DNA of 64,000 bases from Tetrapyrgos nigripes (Eukaryota; Basidiomycota; Agaricomycetes; Agaricales; Campanellaceae), in assembly GCA_013368315.1 (NCBI GenBank), contig JAACJM010000044.1, forward strand, positions 248,001 through 312,000, given 5' to 3'. The notes beneath the pieces were generated by a model. The model made no database searches and was not told where the DNA came from. It was given only the letters and a program-made list of their open reading frames with translations. Numbering within the stretch: the first letter of the stretch is position 1; every line of letters begins with the position of its first letter. A program made the position numbers and the translations under genes. Below, one piece after another: positions 34,089-44,651 of this stretch.

Positions 34089-34090
34089 TT

Positions 34091-34630
34091 GGCTGTATTA
34101 CTATATGACATACTGTGACCATGTGTCACATCAAAATGTTTCAATAGTATTATAGTATGTATTACTGTGACACAATGTCACATAGAAAGATCCCAGTAAT
34201 ACACCTTGACTTACAGAAACCTTATGGAATTGTTGTGAAATTTTTGCTTTCCTGTAATACTCCTGTAATACATGGGGATTTGCAACCTGAGTGGCACTGA
34301 GTAAGTCTTCAGTAATATCACTGTATGACAGCATATTTATGGTATTTGCACCTGTGTATGTCCTCTGTAAATCTAGGCTGTATTACTCTATGACATACTG
34401 TGATTACATGTCACACTAAAATATTTCTGTAATTTTCAATGGTATTATAATATGTATTACTGTAACAGAATGTCACATAGAAAGACTCCAGTAATACACC
34501 CTGACTTACAGAAACCTTATGAAATTGTTCTGAAATTTTTGCTCTCATGTAATACTCCCATAATACATGAGGATTTACAAACTGAGTGGCATTGAGTAAG
34601 TCTTCAGTAATATCACAGGTATTTGCACCC
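34091..34630. repeat. Tandem duplication, two units of about 260 bp
   Basis: Units 34091-34352 and 34376-34630 both start GGCTGTATTACT and end GGTATTTGCACC, sharing GACTTACAGAAACCTTATG and GTAAGTCTTCAGTAATATCA. Non-coding. Confidence 0.85.
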
Positions 34631-34634
34631 AGTG

Positions 34635-34732
34635 TTGTGCGGCACAACAGTCCAAAGCTGTGGCTTGGGCTTCAAGTCCGGGTGGGGTCCTGGACAGGCA
34701 GTTATGATGAGGTTTGTACCGAATTGATTGTT
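34635..34732 (+). pseudogene. Captured 3'-end fragment of the chitinase gene
   Basis: About 98 bases closely match the last exon and start of the 3' UTR of the chitinase at 56069-61962 (TGTGCGGCACAACAGTCCAA, CTTCAAGTCCG, GATGAGGTTTGTACCGAATT). It has a small deletion that shifts frame. Abuts the tandem duplication and lies 47 bases before a hAT-like MITE. Confidence 0.85.
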
Positions 34733-34770
34733 CTGATTAATATTAAGATAGATATATAGAAATACTGTCC

Positions 34771-35190
34771 ATTTCGTTCAGTGTCCTACCTAAGGCCTTA
34801 ATAAAGGGCACCCATCCATGTTAAGTCTTAATACCTTAATTATAGGTCTTTATTAAGGGCAAGTTAATTTCAATTTAAGGCCATTTTAAGGGCATTCGTC
34901 TTCAGTCAATCACAGTCATAGCCACTAATGGCCCACCAACTGAGCTTTACTTATCACTGTATGTACCCCTTTCCTCTTCAGCGGCAAAAAGCAGCATTGG
35001 TCCAGATCTGATTTTATCAAAGCACACTTGTCCTTGGAGGACCTGGTCAAAAAGATTTCCATAAAACTTGCTCTATTGAGACTTAATTAAGGCTTAAGCA
35101 CAAACTGTGAGCAAGTTAAGTAATTAGAAATCAAATTAAGGTCTTAGGCTTAATTAAGACTAAGGTCTTTGATCAGACACTGATTTCGTT
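34771..35190. mobile_element. hAT-like MITE with CTTAA subterminal repeats and perfect 8-bp TSD
   Basis: Element 34779-35182 (404 bp). Both ends read CAGTGTC inward. Numerous CTTAA/TTAAG motifs near both ends. Perfect duplication ATTTCGTT at 34771-34778 and 35183-35190. Confidence 0.85.
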
Positions 35191-35193
35191 CGA

Positions 35194-35231
35194 TTCGCGA
35201 GGCCACTGTGACCGTGACATGGCCTCGCGAA
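35194..35231. repeat. 12-bp arm hairpin
   Basis: TTCGCGAGGCCA and its complement TGGCCTCGCGAA are separated by 14 bases. Confidence 0.9.
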
Positions 35232-35538
35232 AATGCCAGCATGATGCGTGACAGTGTTCGCGGCACATCCCGGCGCCCTCCAGTAGCCTCCAGCGCTGTG
35301 GCCAGCTGGCATTCACAGAAGCCTTACCTTGCCTCCTTCATCACGAATAACTGTGAGCATCTGATAACCAGCCCCTATTCTACTTTCAATTACTTTTACG
35401 CCTCATTTAACTGTTAACATTGACATACATCAATCCATGGGCCACTTGGCGTGTATCTATCTCTCTATCTACCTATCTATCCTATGTCATAGCGCATCCC
35501 CCATCCCTGTCACACCAATCCAAACATGAGCGCTGGAA

Positions 35539-38500
35539 CTACACACCACCAACAAAAACCTTGTCAGGATACCTGACGCCTTTAATCTCCTTCATCTCAC
35601 CCATATCAGCTATATCCCGCTCCTCAGGCTCCTGCCCCCACTCCCCCTTCTCCTTCTCTCCCAGCTCCTCAACATGACTCTGACTCCTATCCCTACTCGT
35701 ACCCGTACCCATACTCAACCGACTCAACTGACTCCCAAACGTCGGTAACCGATCCCTCTCCCTGACTCTACCGGTGTCTATCACCATTTTCCTTCTCCCA
35801 ATTGTAGATGCAGACGCCGACGACGCCGACGACTTTGCTAAGCCTATGTCCATAGTCTTAGTAGGCGTGATAATAGACGGCGACAACACCGTCGCTACAC
35901 CCACATCCACTTCGTACGGGTCCACGTCCCCTTCATGTGAGGCTGAGGCTGAGGTGGTGGCAGCGACGGTAGCGATAGGTTCAGGTTTGGTAAGAATAGG
36001 AAGAATGGGAATACTTGGAATAGTACGGGTAGAACGATTTGCAGTTGCTGGTCGGGTAGGAGTCATAGTCGCAGTCGCAGTCGTATCCTTAACAGTAGAA
36101 GATATTGGAGAGGTTGCTGAGACCGAGGAAACAGAAACCCGACTAGACGCCGAAAACTGAGATTTCCATGAGAGCCATTCGGATTCTGTCGGTGTACATG
36201 TCGTGGTCGGAGTGGCTGCTGGGAGGGACGCAGAACGATGATGAGTATGAATACTAGAACGGCTAGTACTGATGAGGGGAAGCGTGAGTCGTTTAGCTTT
36301 CACTTTTTCCAAGCCATTATCGCCTTTGATGCTGGGGTCTACACTCTTGTTTTCGGTGCGGTTGCGAGGTGTAAGCGAAACGATTGGAATAGGGGACAAT
36401 TCCGAGGTGGATTTAGACTTGGACTTGAAGGATCCAGAGCGTAAATTGAGAATATCCTCATTTTCATCCTCGGTGACGTCAGCTTTAGCCCTAACGTCGA
36501 GTTTTCCCTTTCCCAAACTGTCAAAACCAAGACCCTCCTTCTCTTTAAGATCCCCTTCAGACTGAGATTCCGACTCTTCAGACCAAAGCCTCACTTCCCC
36601 ATCTTGCGTCCCTACACGTCCGAATATGACTGGTTTGCGAGGGTGAGGCTGGGTCTTCGCTGTACCCAAATCTAAATCCATATCCGTACCCATACCCATA
36701 TCCCCAGTATGAATAACCCCCATATCCGTACCCATAATCATACCCAGACCCCCAATATCCATGCCCAAATCCCCCACACGCCTCGGACGAGGTTGGATGA
36801 CAATATTAATATTGAGAGCATCGGCACCCACGTCGGTAATAGCCCCGTCTCCGGCAACCTTTCTACCCCTTCCCATATCTATATCCTTATCCCTATTCTT
36901 ATTCTTAACCCCCACAGGCGGCTTCCCAACAATCAAAGGCGGTCGGATAGCGTAGGGTATACCCCAGCCGTTAACGTGGGTATCTGGATCTGGATCTCCC
37001 TCCCAGTCAACGTCACCGTCACCGTCACTGCAAGTGCGGTTTGGTTGGATCTCTACTCCTCCTCGGGACTCGGACTCGGACTCGATCCCCTGAGATTCGG
37101 ATTCGGAAGAGTCGACACCCAAAGAGTAAGAATTCGAATTTGAAAAAGAAAGAGATTGCCAGAATGCGTTTCGGAGGGAGGTGGTAGTACCCGATGTGGA
37201 TGTAGATGTACCCGACTCGGATGTTGTAGATGGAGAAGGAAAAGGAGAACTGGTTGAAGTGGGCATGGGCGTGGGCGTAGAGGTGGTACGCGAGACCTGG
37301 ACTTGAACTTGGTCGTTACCATTCCCATTCCCATCCTCCTGGACGGTTACGGTTTTTCCCAATGCCTTGACTGTTCTATCTCTTCCCCTCTCCTGCCCCT
37401 TCTCCTTCTCTTCATCCTCATTCCCATCCCTTTCCTTCTCTTGAGCTGTATCCCTACGATTACGATTCCAGCCCCTCTCTGCCTCATCGTCGTTGACACC
37501 CCTCCAAGCAATCGCAACCGCTTCAGCATCACCTCCAGTTATCCACATCGAAGCAATAGTATTGGCCCTTACAGGCACTAAGATTCTATTACCATTCCCA
37601 TTCGTCGAGTCGACGTCACTACCATCGCCATCGTTGAAGGTAGCACTGAAAGAAGCGGTGGGATATGGAGACCTGGGGTACGTTTTGAGGGCTTTGTCGA
37701 GTGTGGAGCTGGGGAGATGATGTCGTTGACTATGACTAAGAGTAGTAGTAGTTGAGAAGATGGATCTGGATGGAAGTCGAGACGCGTTGGTTTCGGGTTG
37801 GGTTTTCGGGGGTTCAGAAAAAGGCGAAGGCGGTGTAGGAAAGGAGTCTAGACCACTGACACTGCCGGGGCTCAATAATCGAGACGGAGACTCGGAGAAA
37901 GCGTTGGCATTGTAACTGTAGAATGAGGGGTAGTTTGAGGTCGAGGTAGGAAATGGAGACGAGGGTGACGGTGAGGGTGAGGGTAAGAGACCTGGGGGAT
38001 AAGGCGAGTCCAGACCAATTTCGTAGTCGTCGTCTTCGTCGTCTTCGTCCCCACTCTCGCTCGCGCTTTCACTTTCACTTTCCCAATCCTCCAACCTTAG
38101 CGGACCGATACCTGATTGAAAGCCTCCACCCCCACCTCCACCGAAATCGAAAGGGGAATCAAGATTTGGAGAGACGACGATAATCCGAGCCTTTCCACTG
38201 TCGGCGCTTTGTATCATTCTTTCCAAGTCTTCTTCCTCCTCGGCTGAAGACGAATGTGCTGAGCCTAGCAAACCTGGAGCCCCCTTTCCCTTTCCCTTTT
38301 CCCACTCGTTGCCTGTGCTGATGTTGGTGCCCGTTCCCTTGCTCTTGCCGGTGCTCGTGCTGCTCAGTATAACGCTCGTCATTCTGGCTGAAGGGGGAAA
38401 GTGTACGTGTGGAGATGTCGTTGTTTCTTGTGAAGGCGAAACGACGATGAGGATGTTTGGCATGTAGGTTTTTTTCGTCTTGGTCATTTGGGATAGACTG

Positions 38501-38718
38501 AGAGGCGGTGGTCGTGGTCGAGATTGTTTGAGGATAGAGCGTGGACGAAGAAGCTTGGGACGTCCATGGAATTGAGGAGAACATGGGTGGAGAGAATTTG
38601 GCGATGAGAGGGATAAGGGGGACAAGGGACTCTTGGGAGGTGATCGTGTATGTGTAGGAGATTGGACTGGTGGGGACATTCCCGTTCTCGTTGCGTTCGG
38701 TGGGCATTCCGAAGGCAT
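35539..38718 (-). CDS. Large disordered Agaricomycete protein
   Basis: Single open frame of 1,059 residues from ATG 38718 to TGA 35539; upstream exons cannot be excluded. Low-complexity Ser/Thr/Pro/Gly/Asp composition. Near the N-terminus it has the conserved basidiomycete pattern RSILKQ, then SPHVHFPPSARMT and RIIVVSPN, seen in a family of unknown function. A poly-Gly run and an acidic ESESASESGDEDDEDDD stretch follow. C-terminal DKVFVGGV. Function unknown; perhaps a regulatory or scaffold protein (inference). A degenerate copy of its 3' third lies at 40690-41490. Confidence 0.7.
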   Translation of the reverse strand: MPSECPPNATRTGMSPPVQSPTHTRSPPKSPLSPLSLSSPNSLHPCSPQFHGRPKLLRPRSILKQSRPRPPPLSLSQMTKTKKTYMPNILIVVSPSQETTTSPHVHFPPSARMTSVILSSTSTGKSKGTGTNISTGNEWEKGKGKGAPGLLGSAHSSSAEEEEDLERMIQSADSGKARIIVVSPNLDSPFDFGGGGGGGFQSGIGPLRLEDWESESESASESGDEDDEDDDYEIGLDSPYPPGLLPSPSPSPSSPFPTSTSNYPSFYSYNANAFSESPSRLLSPGSVSGLDSFPTPPSPFSEPPKTQPETNASRLPSRSIFSTTTTLSHSQRHHLPSSTLDKALKTYPRSPYPTASFSATFNDGDGSDVDSTNGNGNRILVPVRANTIASMWITGGDAEAVAIAWRGVNDDEAERGWNRNRRDTAQEKERDGNEDEEKEKGQERGRDRTVKALGKTVTVQEDGNGNGNDQVQVQVSRTTSTPTPMPTSTSSPFPSPSTTSESGTSTSTSGTTTSLRNAFWQSLSFSNSNSYSLGVDSSESESQGIESESESRGGVEIQPNRTCSDGDGDVDWEGDPDPDTHVNGWGIPYAIRPPLIVGKPPVGVKNKNRDKDIDMGRGRKVAGDGAITDVGADALNINIVIQPRPRRVGDLGMDIGGLGMIMGTDMGVIHTGDMGMGTDMDLDLGTAKTQPHPRKPVIFGRVGTQDGEVRLWSEESESQSEGDLKEKEGLGFDSLGKGKLDVRAKADVTEDENEDILNLRSGSFKSKSKSTSELSPIPIVSLTPRNRTENKSVDPSIKGDNGLEKVKAKRLTLPLISTSRSSIHTHHRSASLPAATPTTTCTPTESEWLSWKSQFSASSRVSVSSVSATSPISSTVKDTTATATMTPTRPATANRSTRTIPSIPILPILTKPEPIATVAATTSASASHEGDVDPYEVDVGVATVLSPSIITPTKTMDIGLAKSSASSASASTIGRRKMVIDTGRVRERDRLPTFGSQLSRLSMGTGTSRDRSQSHVEELGEKEKGEWGQEPEERDIADMGEMKEIKGVRYPDKVFVGGV

Positions 38719-39268
38719 CAAAGTTTCTGAATGCTTGATGTACGTAGGTGTAGGTCGTGAAAGTCGTCAATGGGGTCGTTATAGAGCGACCACTTCAACG
38801 AACTCCTCGCCAGCAAGGAGCTGTAGGTTACTTGTTAGCGCGTACTATGGAGATAGAAGAATACGCACTTTGAAGAAAACTTTCAGGAGAGTCGCTGACA
38901 ACGCTGAAGTCAACGGACTAACTGCCAGCTGTCTGTCGAATCCAGTGCGTATTTATACATTTCTTTCATAACGACCACATATCTTTTCGTATCGTCATGG
39001 ACGTATAGCTTTTGCAGCGCTGTCGTTGCGAGATGGGTCATATATAACTAGTGGGCAATGCCAGGTTGTATGCGCATAGGAGCTGTGTAGCAGGAAACAC
39101 AGCAGCTTCCAATAAGCAATGGGGGAAGCACGAGAGTCAGTACTGCGGATGATCATGAAGGTTAAACTTAGAGTCGGGAAAAGGAGGAGGACTCCAAGGA
39201 GTGTATTACCCGGGCAACAAAGGAAGTTTCCCATCACCTGATCGACGCGTCGCTACTTAAATTTGACT
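38719..39268. other. Intergenic, upstream of the disordered-protein gene
   Basis: Presumed promoter region. No further gene recognised. Confidence 0.4.
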
Positions 39269-39311
39269 GGGGTAAGGGGCCACTGCTTCGCATGGCAAGT
39301 TACGAGGCCCC
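39269..39311 (+). repeat. 43-bp dispersed repeat with GGGGCC/GGCCCC ends, copy 1
   Basis: Matches 44546-44588 at 42 of 43 positions. Ends TTACGAGGCCCC. Confidence 0.9.
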
Positions 39312-39507
39312 AGCAGCAAGAATCACTTTCATATAATACGTTATATCTTCCATGTAGAGCCTAGGTAAGAGAAAACACATAGTATTGAGTAAACCTGTAT
39401 GTCGGCTCTTCTACTGGGCACTGATGATAAGTCAGGAGGAGTCTGAGGAATGGATGCGACGGTTGCAGACCGAGAGAGGTACTTGACGCAGTGATGATGT
39501 ATCGACG

Positions 39508-39745
39508 TCAAACGGTCTTTGGACCCAGTCCAGACCGAGTCTAGACATTTCGGTTGTCAGGAAGGATAGAGACCGGCCCTAAGGGCCTCGCGTTACTCCG
39601 AGGATGCCGTGAATGACGTCATGGTCTCGACGATTCCAGATGAGCGCTTGACGAGCGCCAACGAACAGGGGTGGGAATTTGAACCCGTGGAAAAGATCTG
39701 GGAGGTCGCTACGACATAAATTAACTCAGCCTAAAGGCCTCGTAA
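39508..39745 (-). repeat. tRNA-related SINE-like element, copy 1
   Basis: On the minus strand: TTACGAGGCCTTTAGGCTGA gives an A-box-like TTAGGCTGAGTTA, and about 45 bases later GGGTTCAAATTCCCAC is B-box-like (consensus GGTTCRANNCC). The distal part shares gtccagaccg, ctagacatttcggttgtc and gagaccgg with 46085-46270. Confidence 0.5.
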
Positions 39746-40689
39746 AATCCCCCTTACATAACGCGTCTCGGCGGAAACACTGCGCCGGATAACCTAATTG
39801 TCGGTTGCTCAGTTCCAGGTAGATATGTCGGAAATGGAATCATCGGGAATCATAAGTAGTAGATTCAGAGTAAATCAAGAGGAAGCTATCAATATGTCGG
39901 TGCGGGCCACTGTATACAGCGGCAGGTACGAGTCCTCATCCCATTGCACAAAATGCAATAGACTCTGAAGAGGTAGATGTGGGTCATGGACTGGTCACTG
40001 GTTCGTTGCTCGACGAAAGTTGACGGAGGATTTGCGGAGAAGCTTGGTGTTGAGCTGACGGAATAGGATATATTTTCCGTGTCCAACTCAGCTTCTCGAA
40101 AGAGACCAGAGTTAGACAGGGATCTGCGTTCGTTGACCTCATCATGATTCATGATTCGTATTCAGCGCTTGGACCCCTGGTCTCCTCGGTATTTTGTTCT
40201 TCTTTTGTTCCTTCTTCTCCCGGGCCTACAGTCTTTCACACAAATATTTTCAAGGGTTTTGATTTCTACCGCATTTCTCACCAGTATTCAACATGAACGC
40301 GTGAACCATATAGTTGCATACACTTCATATCACTTCTTTAAGTGCGTAGACGTAAAGAACCCTCTTACTTACCGACTACTATCGAGTGCTAAGCTGAAGT
40401 AAGCGAGAGGGGCCGGACTCGGTCTTGTCAGTACGGTCAAAAATAATATGGTTTGTACAAATCGCTTAAGGCATATATACTGATTTGAAGGTTTGTAATG
40501 CGCATTCTTCAAGGTAAGCAATAGTCGACAAATGCTATCGTACTCGGCCTACTTTGCACAATACATATTCCCAATGTATACATACATTTGCTGAGCATAA
40601 GGACTGGCTGTGGGGACTGAACTATAGACACTGAGCTGAAGCTTATTCTCAACATTTATCTGTACAGACATACTGATTCTGCTATAGCT
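39746..40689. other. Intergenic, no gene seen
   Basis: No supported reading frame or RNA gene. Confidence 0.4.
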
Positions 40690-41490
40690 GTAGTTGGACC
40701 TTTCCTTTATACCTATCATTTTGTATTCACCCACCGCCACCGCAGTGCTCGCATCAAAGGACCTGGCGTTCACATCTTCAACTATTCCAAAGCTAAAGTT
40801 AATCGACTCGCGCTTCTGGCCCCACTTGTCTCCACTACCAGTACTAGCAGTACTAGTACTTATATACTCATATTCATACTCATTCGGGATCCCTAGCATT
40901 ACAGCAACGACATGTACTACTATACCCACGCTGACAGAATCCGAAATGATGGTTCTCACGGAAATCTGAGTTTTCTGCAGCTAGTCGTACTTCTGGGTCT
41001 GCTGTCTTTGGTTCAGCTGTTGTTCCTGGTCTGGCTGTGTCTTCTACTGTTAACGATACGCTGATTGCCACTCACACCCGGTCATTCTATCCATATTCCA
41101 AATATTCACCCAGCTATTATCGGGAATCCTGCAGCTGTTGCCACTGCCTCACTGGAAGTAGACGTGGGTATAATATATATGTACACGGGTTTGGGCGTAG
41201 AAACGGCTTTGTCGACTTCTGACTGATTACACTGGTAATTTGGTATTGGTGCTAGTAATACTCAGCTCTCGGTTCCAACAACGTTAGAAAGGGAACATGA
41301 CAATGGATACCGATAGAGTCAGGCAGAGGGATCGGTTGCTGACGTTTGGAAGTCAGAGTATGGGTTCTTGACCTCCGGATGTCCTTGAGGTGGAGGGTAT
41401 CGATATCCTTGATATGATGGATGAGATGAGGGAGATTAAAGCCGTCAGGTATCCTGATTCCTGACAAGGTTTTCGTTGGCCACTGTCGTC
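40690..41490 (+). pseudogene. Degenerate partial copy of the 35539-38718 gene
   Basis: Plus-strand sequence aligns in order to the 3' third of the large disordered-protein gene: GACAGAATCCGAA, GGAAATCT(g/c)AGTTTTC, ATCTTCTACTGTTAA, GATAGAGTCAGGCAGAGGGA versus its counterpart, and the final GTCAGGTATCCTGA...GACAAGGTTTT. Frames are broken by many indels and a duplicated tcctgattcctga. Inverted (facing) relative to the intact gene, about 5 kb away. Confidence 0.85.
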
Positions 41491-42260
41491 GGCGTTCCCC
41501 GGCAGCCTCTTCCAGAAGCCTTCCTCTCTATTAGATGTTCGCAGATGGATAGATCCTCATGTGTCCAATCTTCCCGAAACCCGAAGAACTGACCTCATGC
41601 TTATAGAGAAGCACGTCTTCTGTCTTATCATTTCTCATCGGCGTTCGCACTCCTCGTTGTTGTCATCTTGTCTCAAATATCATTCTATTTCGAGATCCAT
41701 TTTAACTGCCAGGGTTATACTCACGATGGGATTTCATAGAAAATGCAGTCTTCTTTAAGTGTCTACACGATGTACTACACGTACAAGATTTGAAGATTCA
41801 TACAGCTCTCTCCGCTGGCGGTTGCAGCGAAGCTCCACTTGAGCGTAAATACTTTGCGATCGAGAGTGTTCTTCCAATGGACTCGACAAGGACTCCAGTT
41901 AGTGTACGAACCCCTGTATACGTATTCTCTCGGCTCCCAGTGGGTTCTTCTGAAAAAGCGCGCTCGAAATCTAAATTTAGAACAGCAAATGGTCACCGGA
42001 TGCTCAAGCTCAAGATCGCGATAACCCTCTCGAATTCCTCGACGAGCTCGAGTACTGAACCCAAAGCTTTTCCCCTTTCTTCTCGACGCACCCTTATCCA
42101 CATCCATAATACAAGCAAGCTTACACGTACCGCCGAGTTACGTCTACCGGCTGAAAATTTCGGGGTACGGCAACCTGGTGATGGGATGGAATGATGACAT
42201 CACAGGTAGTTATAGCCACGCTGCGGCCGTCCCTGCACGTCACACTTAATTGACTAGCAT
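41491..42260. other. Intergenic upstream of the AKR gene
   Basis: Short frames on both strands, no recognised family. Confidence 0.35.
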
Positions 42261-42326
42261 CCTTATATACGCTAATCCTTCCTTATCGTTTCTCATCATC
42301 CTCATCATCCTCATCTCTCAACCACC
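42261..42326 (+). promoter_or_regulatory. TATA box and pyrimidine-rich leader of the AKR gene
   Basis: CTTATATACG lies about 65 bases before the ATG, followed by a CT-rich tract and a good initiation context (ACCACCATGG). Typical of a highly expressed fungal promoter. Confidence 0.5.
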
Positions 42327-44034
42327 ATGGCAGCCGTAGCTCAGAAAAGCGCAATCAACATTGTCCTGGTCAGTGTCTTCTCACTTTTAGGACCAGTCTA
42401 AACGACGTCTGACATGGTACACGCTGCAGGGGACAATGACCTTTGGGTTCGAAGGAAAAGGCGGCGTCCGTGTCCACGATCTCAAGACTCTCGGGGAGAT
42501 CGTCAACGTTTTCAAGGCTCATGGGCATTCTGAGGTGCGTTACTCCTCGTCCTCCTTCATCGCGTCCATCACTCATGTCGACTACTCTCTCTCGATGATA
42601 ACAGGTCGACAACTCTCGATACTACGGAGAAGGCACCACCGAAGAGATCATCGGTCAAATCGATCACACTGGATTGAAGATTCAGACAAAGTTGCCTGCG
42701 TTCCATGTATGTTCTGTTTCATCTTTTCCTCTGCCTTGGACTCATCCGTTGATGATCGATCTAGATGAAAACTGGTCACTCCGGCCAACAAAAGGGCGCT
42801 CGTCATGAGAGAGAGGTGGAAGATATTACGCACAACTATGAGGTACCTTTTACTCTTCTTTCTACCGAGATAAGATGACCTTACAAAAATTCTAACAGGA
42901 CATGAAAAAAAAACATCCTCATCTCTTTGAAACACCTTAACGTCGAGTGCGTATCCCTTTCCTTTCCTTTCCTTCCGACCCCGACTAACACCACTTCAAA
43001 TCAAATTAAACAGCGTCCTAGACCTCTGGTACCTCCACTCCCCAGACCGTACCGTCCCCTACGAAGAAACCATGGAAGCCGTCAATCGGTTGTATAAGGA
43101 AGGGTACTTTAAGAGGTTTGGGATTAGTAATTTCATGTCGTGAGTGTCCGCGTCCTTCCTCTTCCTCTTCCTCGTCCTTTCTTTCCTCACGTATACGTGG
43201 TGCACACCTAACTAACTAATTACTTGCGTACGCAAACACAAATTATAGCTGGGAAGTAGCCCAATGCGTCGAAATCTGCCGTGCCAAAGGTTACATCCAA
43301 CCTACCGTCTACCAAGGGTTATACAACTCCCTCCAACGTTCCATCGAGCCCGAACTGATTACCTGTTTGAGACATTATGGGATGAGTTTGTATGCTTATA
43401 ATCCTCGTGAGTTTGTCCTCCCACATATGTCTTGTTCTCTTACTCTTGATGTCTTGTCCACGACTAACTGACGTCCCCTACAGTCGCCGGTGGCTTCTAC
43501 ACCGGGCGCTACGGTACCGGTACGGACCATGTCGAAGCAGACCCATCTTCTAGGTTTGATAAGAATACTGGACAGGGAAAGGTGTGTTTGTATTTCCATA
43601 CCGTCTCTAACATGTATCCCGTTCTAACTGAACCCCCAATTCCCAATCTCACAGAACTACCGCGACCGCTACTGGAACACAGGCTACTTCAACGGCCTCG
43701 CCAACATCCGAGCCGCAGCCGATAAACACAACCTAACTCTTACCGAAGTAGCCTTCCGATGGATGTCCCACCATAGTGTGTTGAAGAGAGAGCTTGGGGA
43801 CGCGATTATTCTAGGAACGAGTAGTGTGAAGCATATGCAACAGAATTTGGATGACTTGGATAAGGGTCCTTTGCGTGAGTGTACTTGGATGATTGACTGA
43901 CTACTTTTCTTTTTCTGTCTTCGTTTCTGGACGCTTAGCTGACTGACGTGTTCTACACAGCCGCCGACGTCGTACAAGCCGTAGACGAAGCTTGGGAATC
44001 TGCTCGTCCTTTCGCGGTTAAGTACCATCACTAG
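42327..44034 (+). pseudogene. AKR7-like aldo/keto reductase gene with one-base frameshift
   Basis: Ten exons: 42327-42368, 42430-42534, 42605-42706, 42765-42842, 42899-42946, 43014-43139, 43249-43406, 43484-43581, 43655-43874 and 43961-44034. Family motifs: GTMTFG, VDNSRYYGEG (catalytic Asp and Tyr), IQTKLPAF (Lys), LDLWYLHSPDR (His), RFGISNFMSWEV, YNPLAGGFYTGRY and AFRWMSHHS. Together these point to the aflatoxin-aldehyde-reductase subfamily (NADPH-dependent aldehyde reduction, cytosolic). Everything is in phase except exon 5: a run of nine A (42905-42913) is one base too long, and the frame then runs to TAA. With eight A the product would be 349 residues. So either a recent pseudogene or an assembly/sequencing error in a homopolymer. 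Confidence 0.85.
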
Positions 44035-44545
44035 ATTGGACTCATATCAGACTAGATAGAGATCAGTTTTCTTGGAAAATGTCTCGTCTTTGGGTAGAAG
44101 TAAATCGAGAAAAGGAGTATAACACAACGTTAGTAGATGTCAGTACGTAGACAGATGACAACAATGTACCTATAGCAATAACGTGCTCGAGACTCGAGTG
44201 TCTGAAGCAGCTGCGTAGTCGACTAGCCGCGCATTTATAGTACAAGACTTTGAAAACACATTCATATCAAGTCCTCAGGCCTCAGGCTTTGAGCATAGCA
44301 TCGCATCGCACCTGGGCCCTTCAGCGTTTCAATCTTCCTCGTCTCATACTTATATCTATCTGCATCTCCTTACACCCATCTACCTACCTATATCAATCAG
44401 ATTTATGCGGACTCAGAACTTAAACTTGAAAACACCACAGCTCAAGTTGAACCTCTCGACCCTCCTTAGACTTAGATTTCCTCTCTAGATGATTCATACT
44501 TAATCCTCCCATGCCTTTGCCCTTTATAGAATTCATTAGAATTAT
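44035..44545. other. Intergenic downstream of the AKR gene
   Basis: No gene. Likely holds the AKR terminator. Confidence 0.4.
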
Positions 44546-44588
44546 GGGGTAAGGGGCCACTGCTTCGCATGGCAAATTACGAGGCCCC
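44546..44588 (+). repeat. 43-bp dispersed repeat, copy 2
   Basis: One mismatch to 39269-39311, same orientation. Confidence 0.9.
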
Positions 44589-44651
44589 TTGCTTGAAGTG
44601 TCGGATAGCAACGTTAACAGCAAAAATTGATCATTCAGTAGATAGCATAGA

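Noticed and set aside
38159..38770. 203-codon frame overlapping the start of the disordered-protein gene
   Set aside because: It is a shifted-frame shadow; the other frame carries the conserved RSILKQ and SPHVHFPP motifs.
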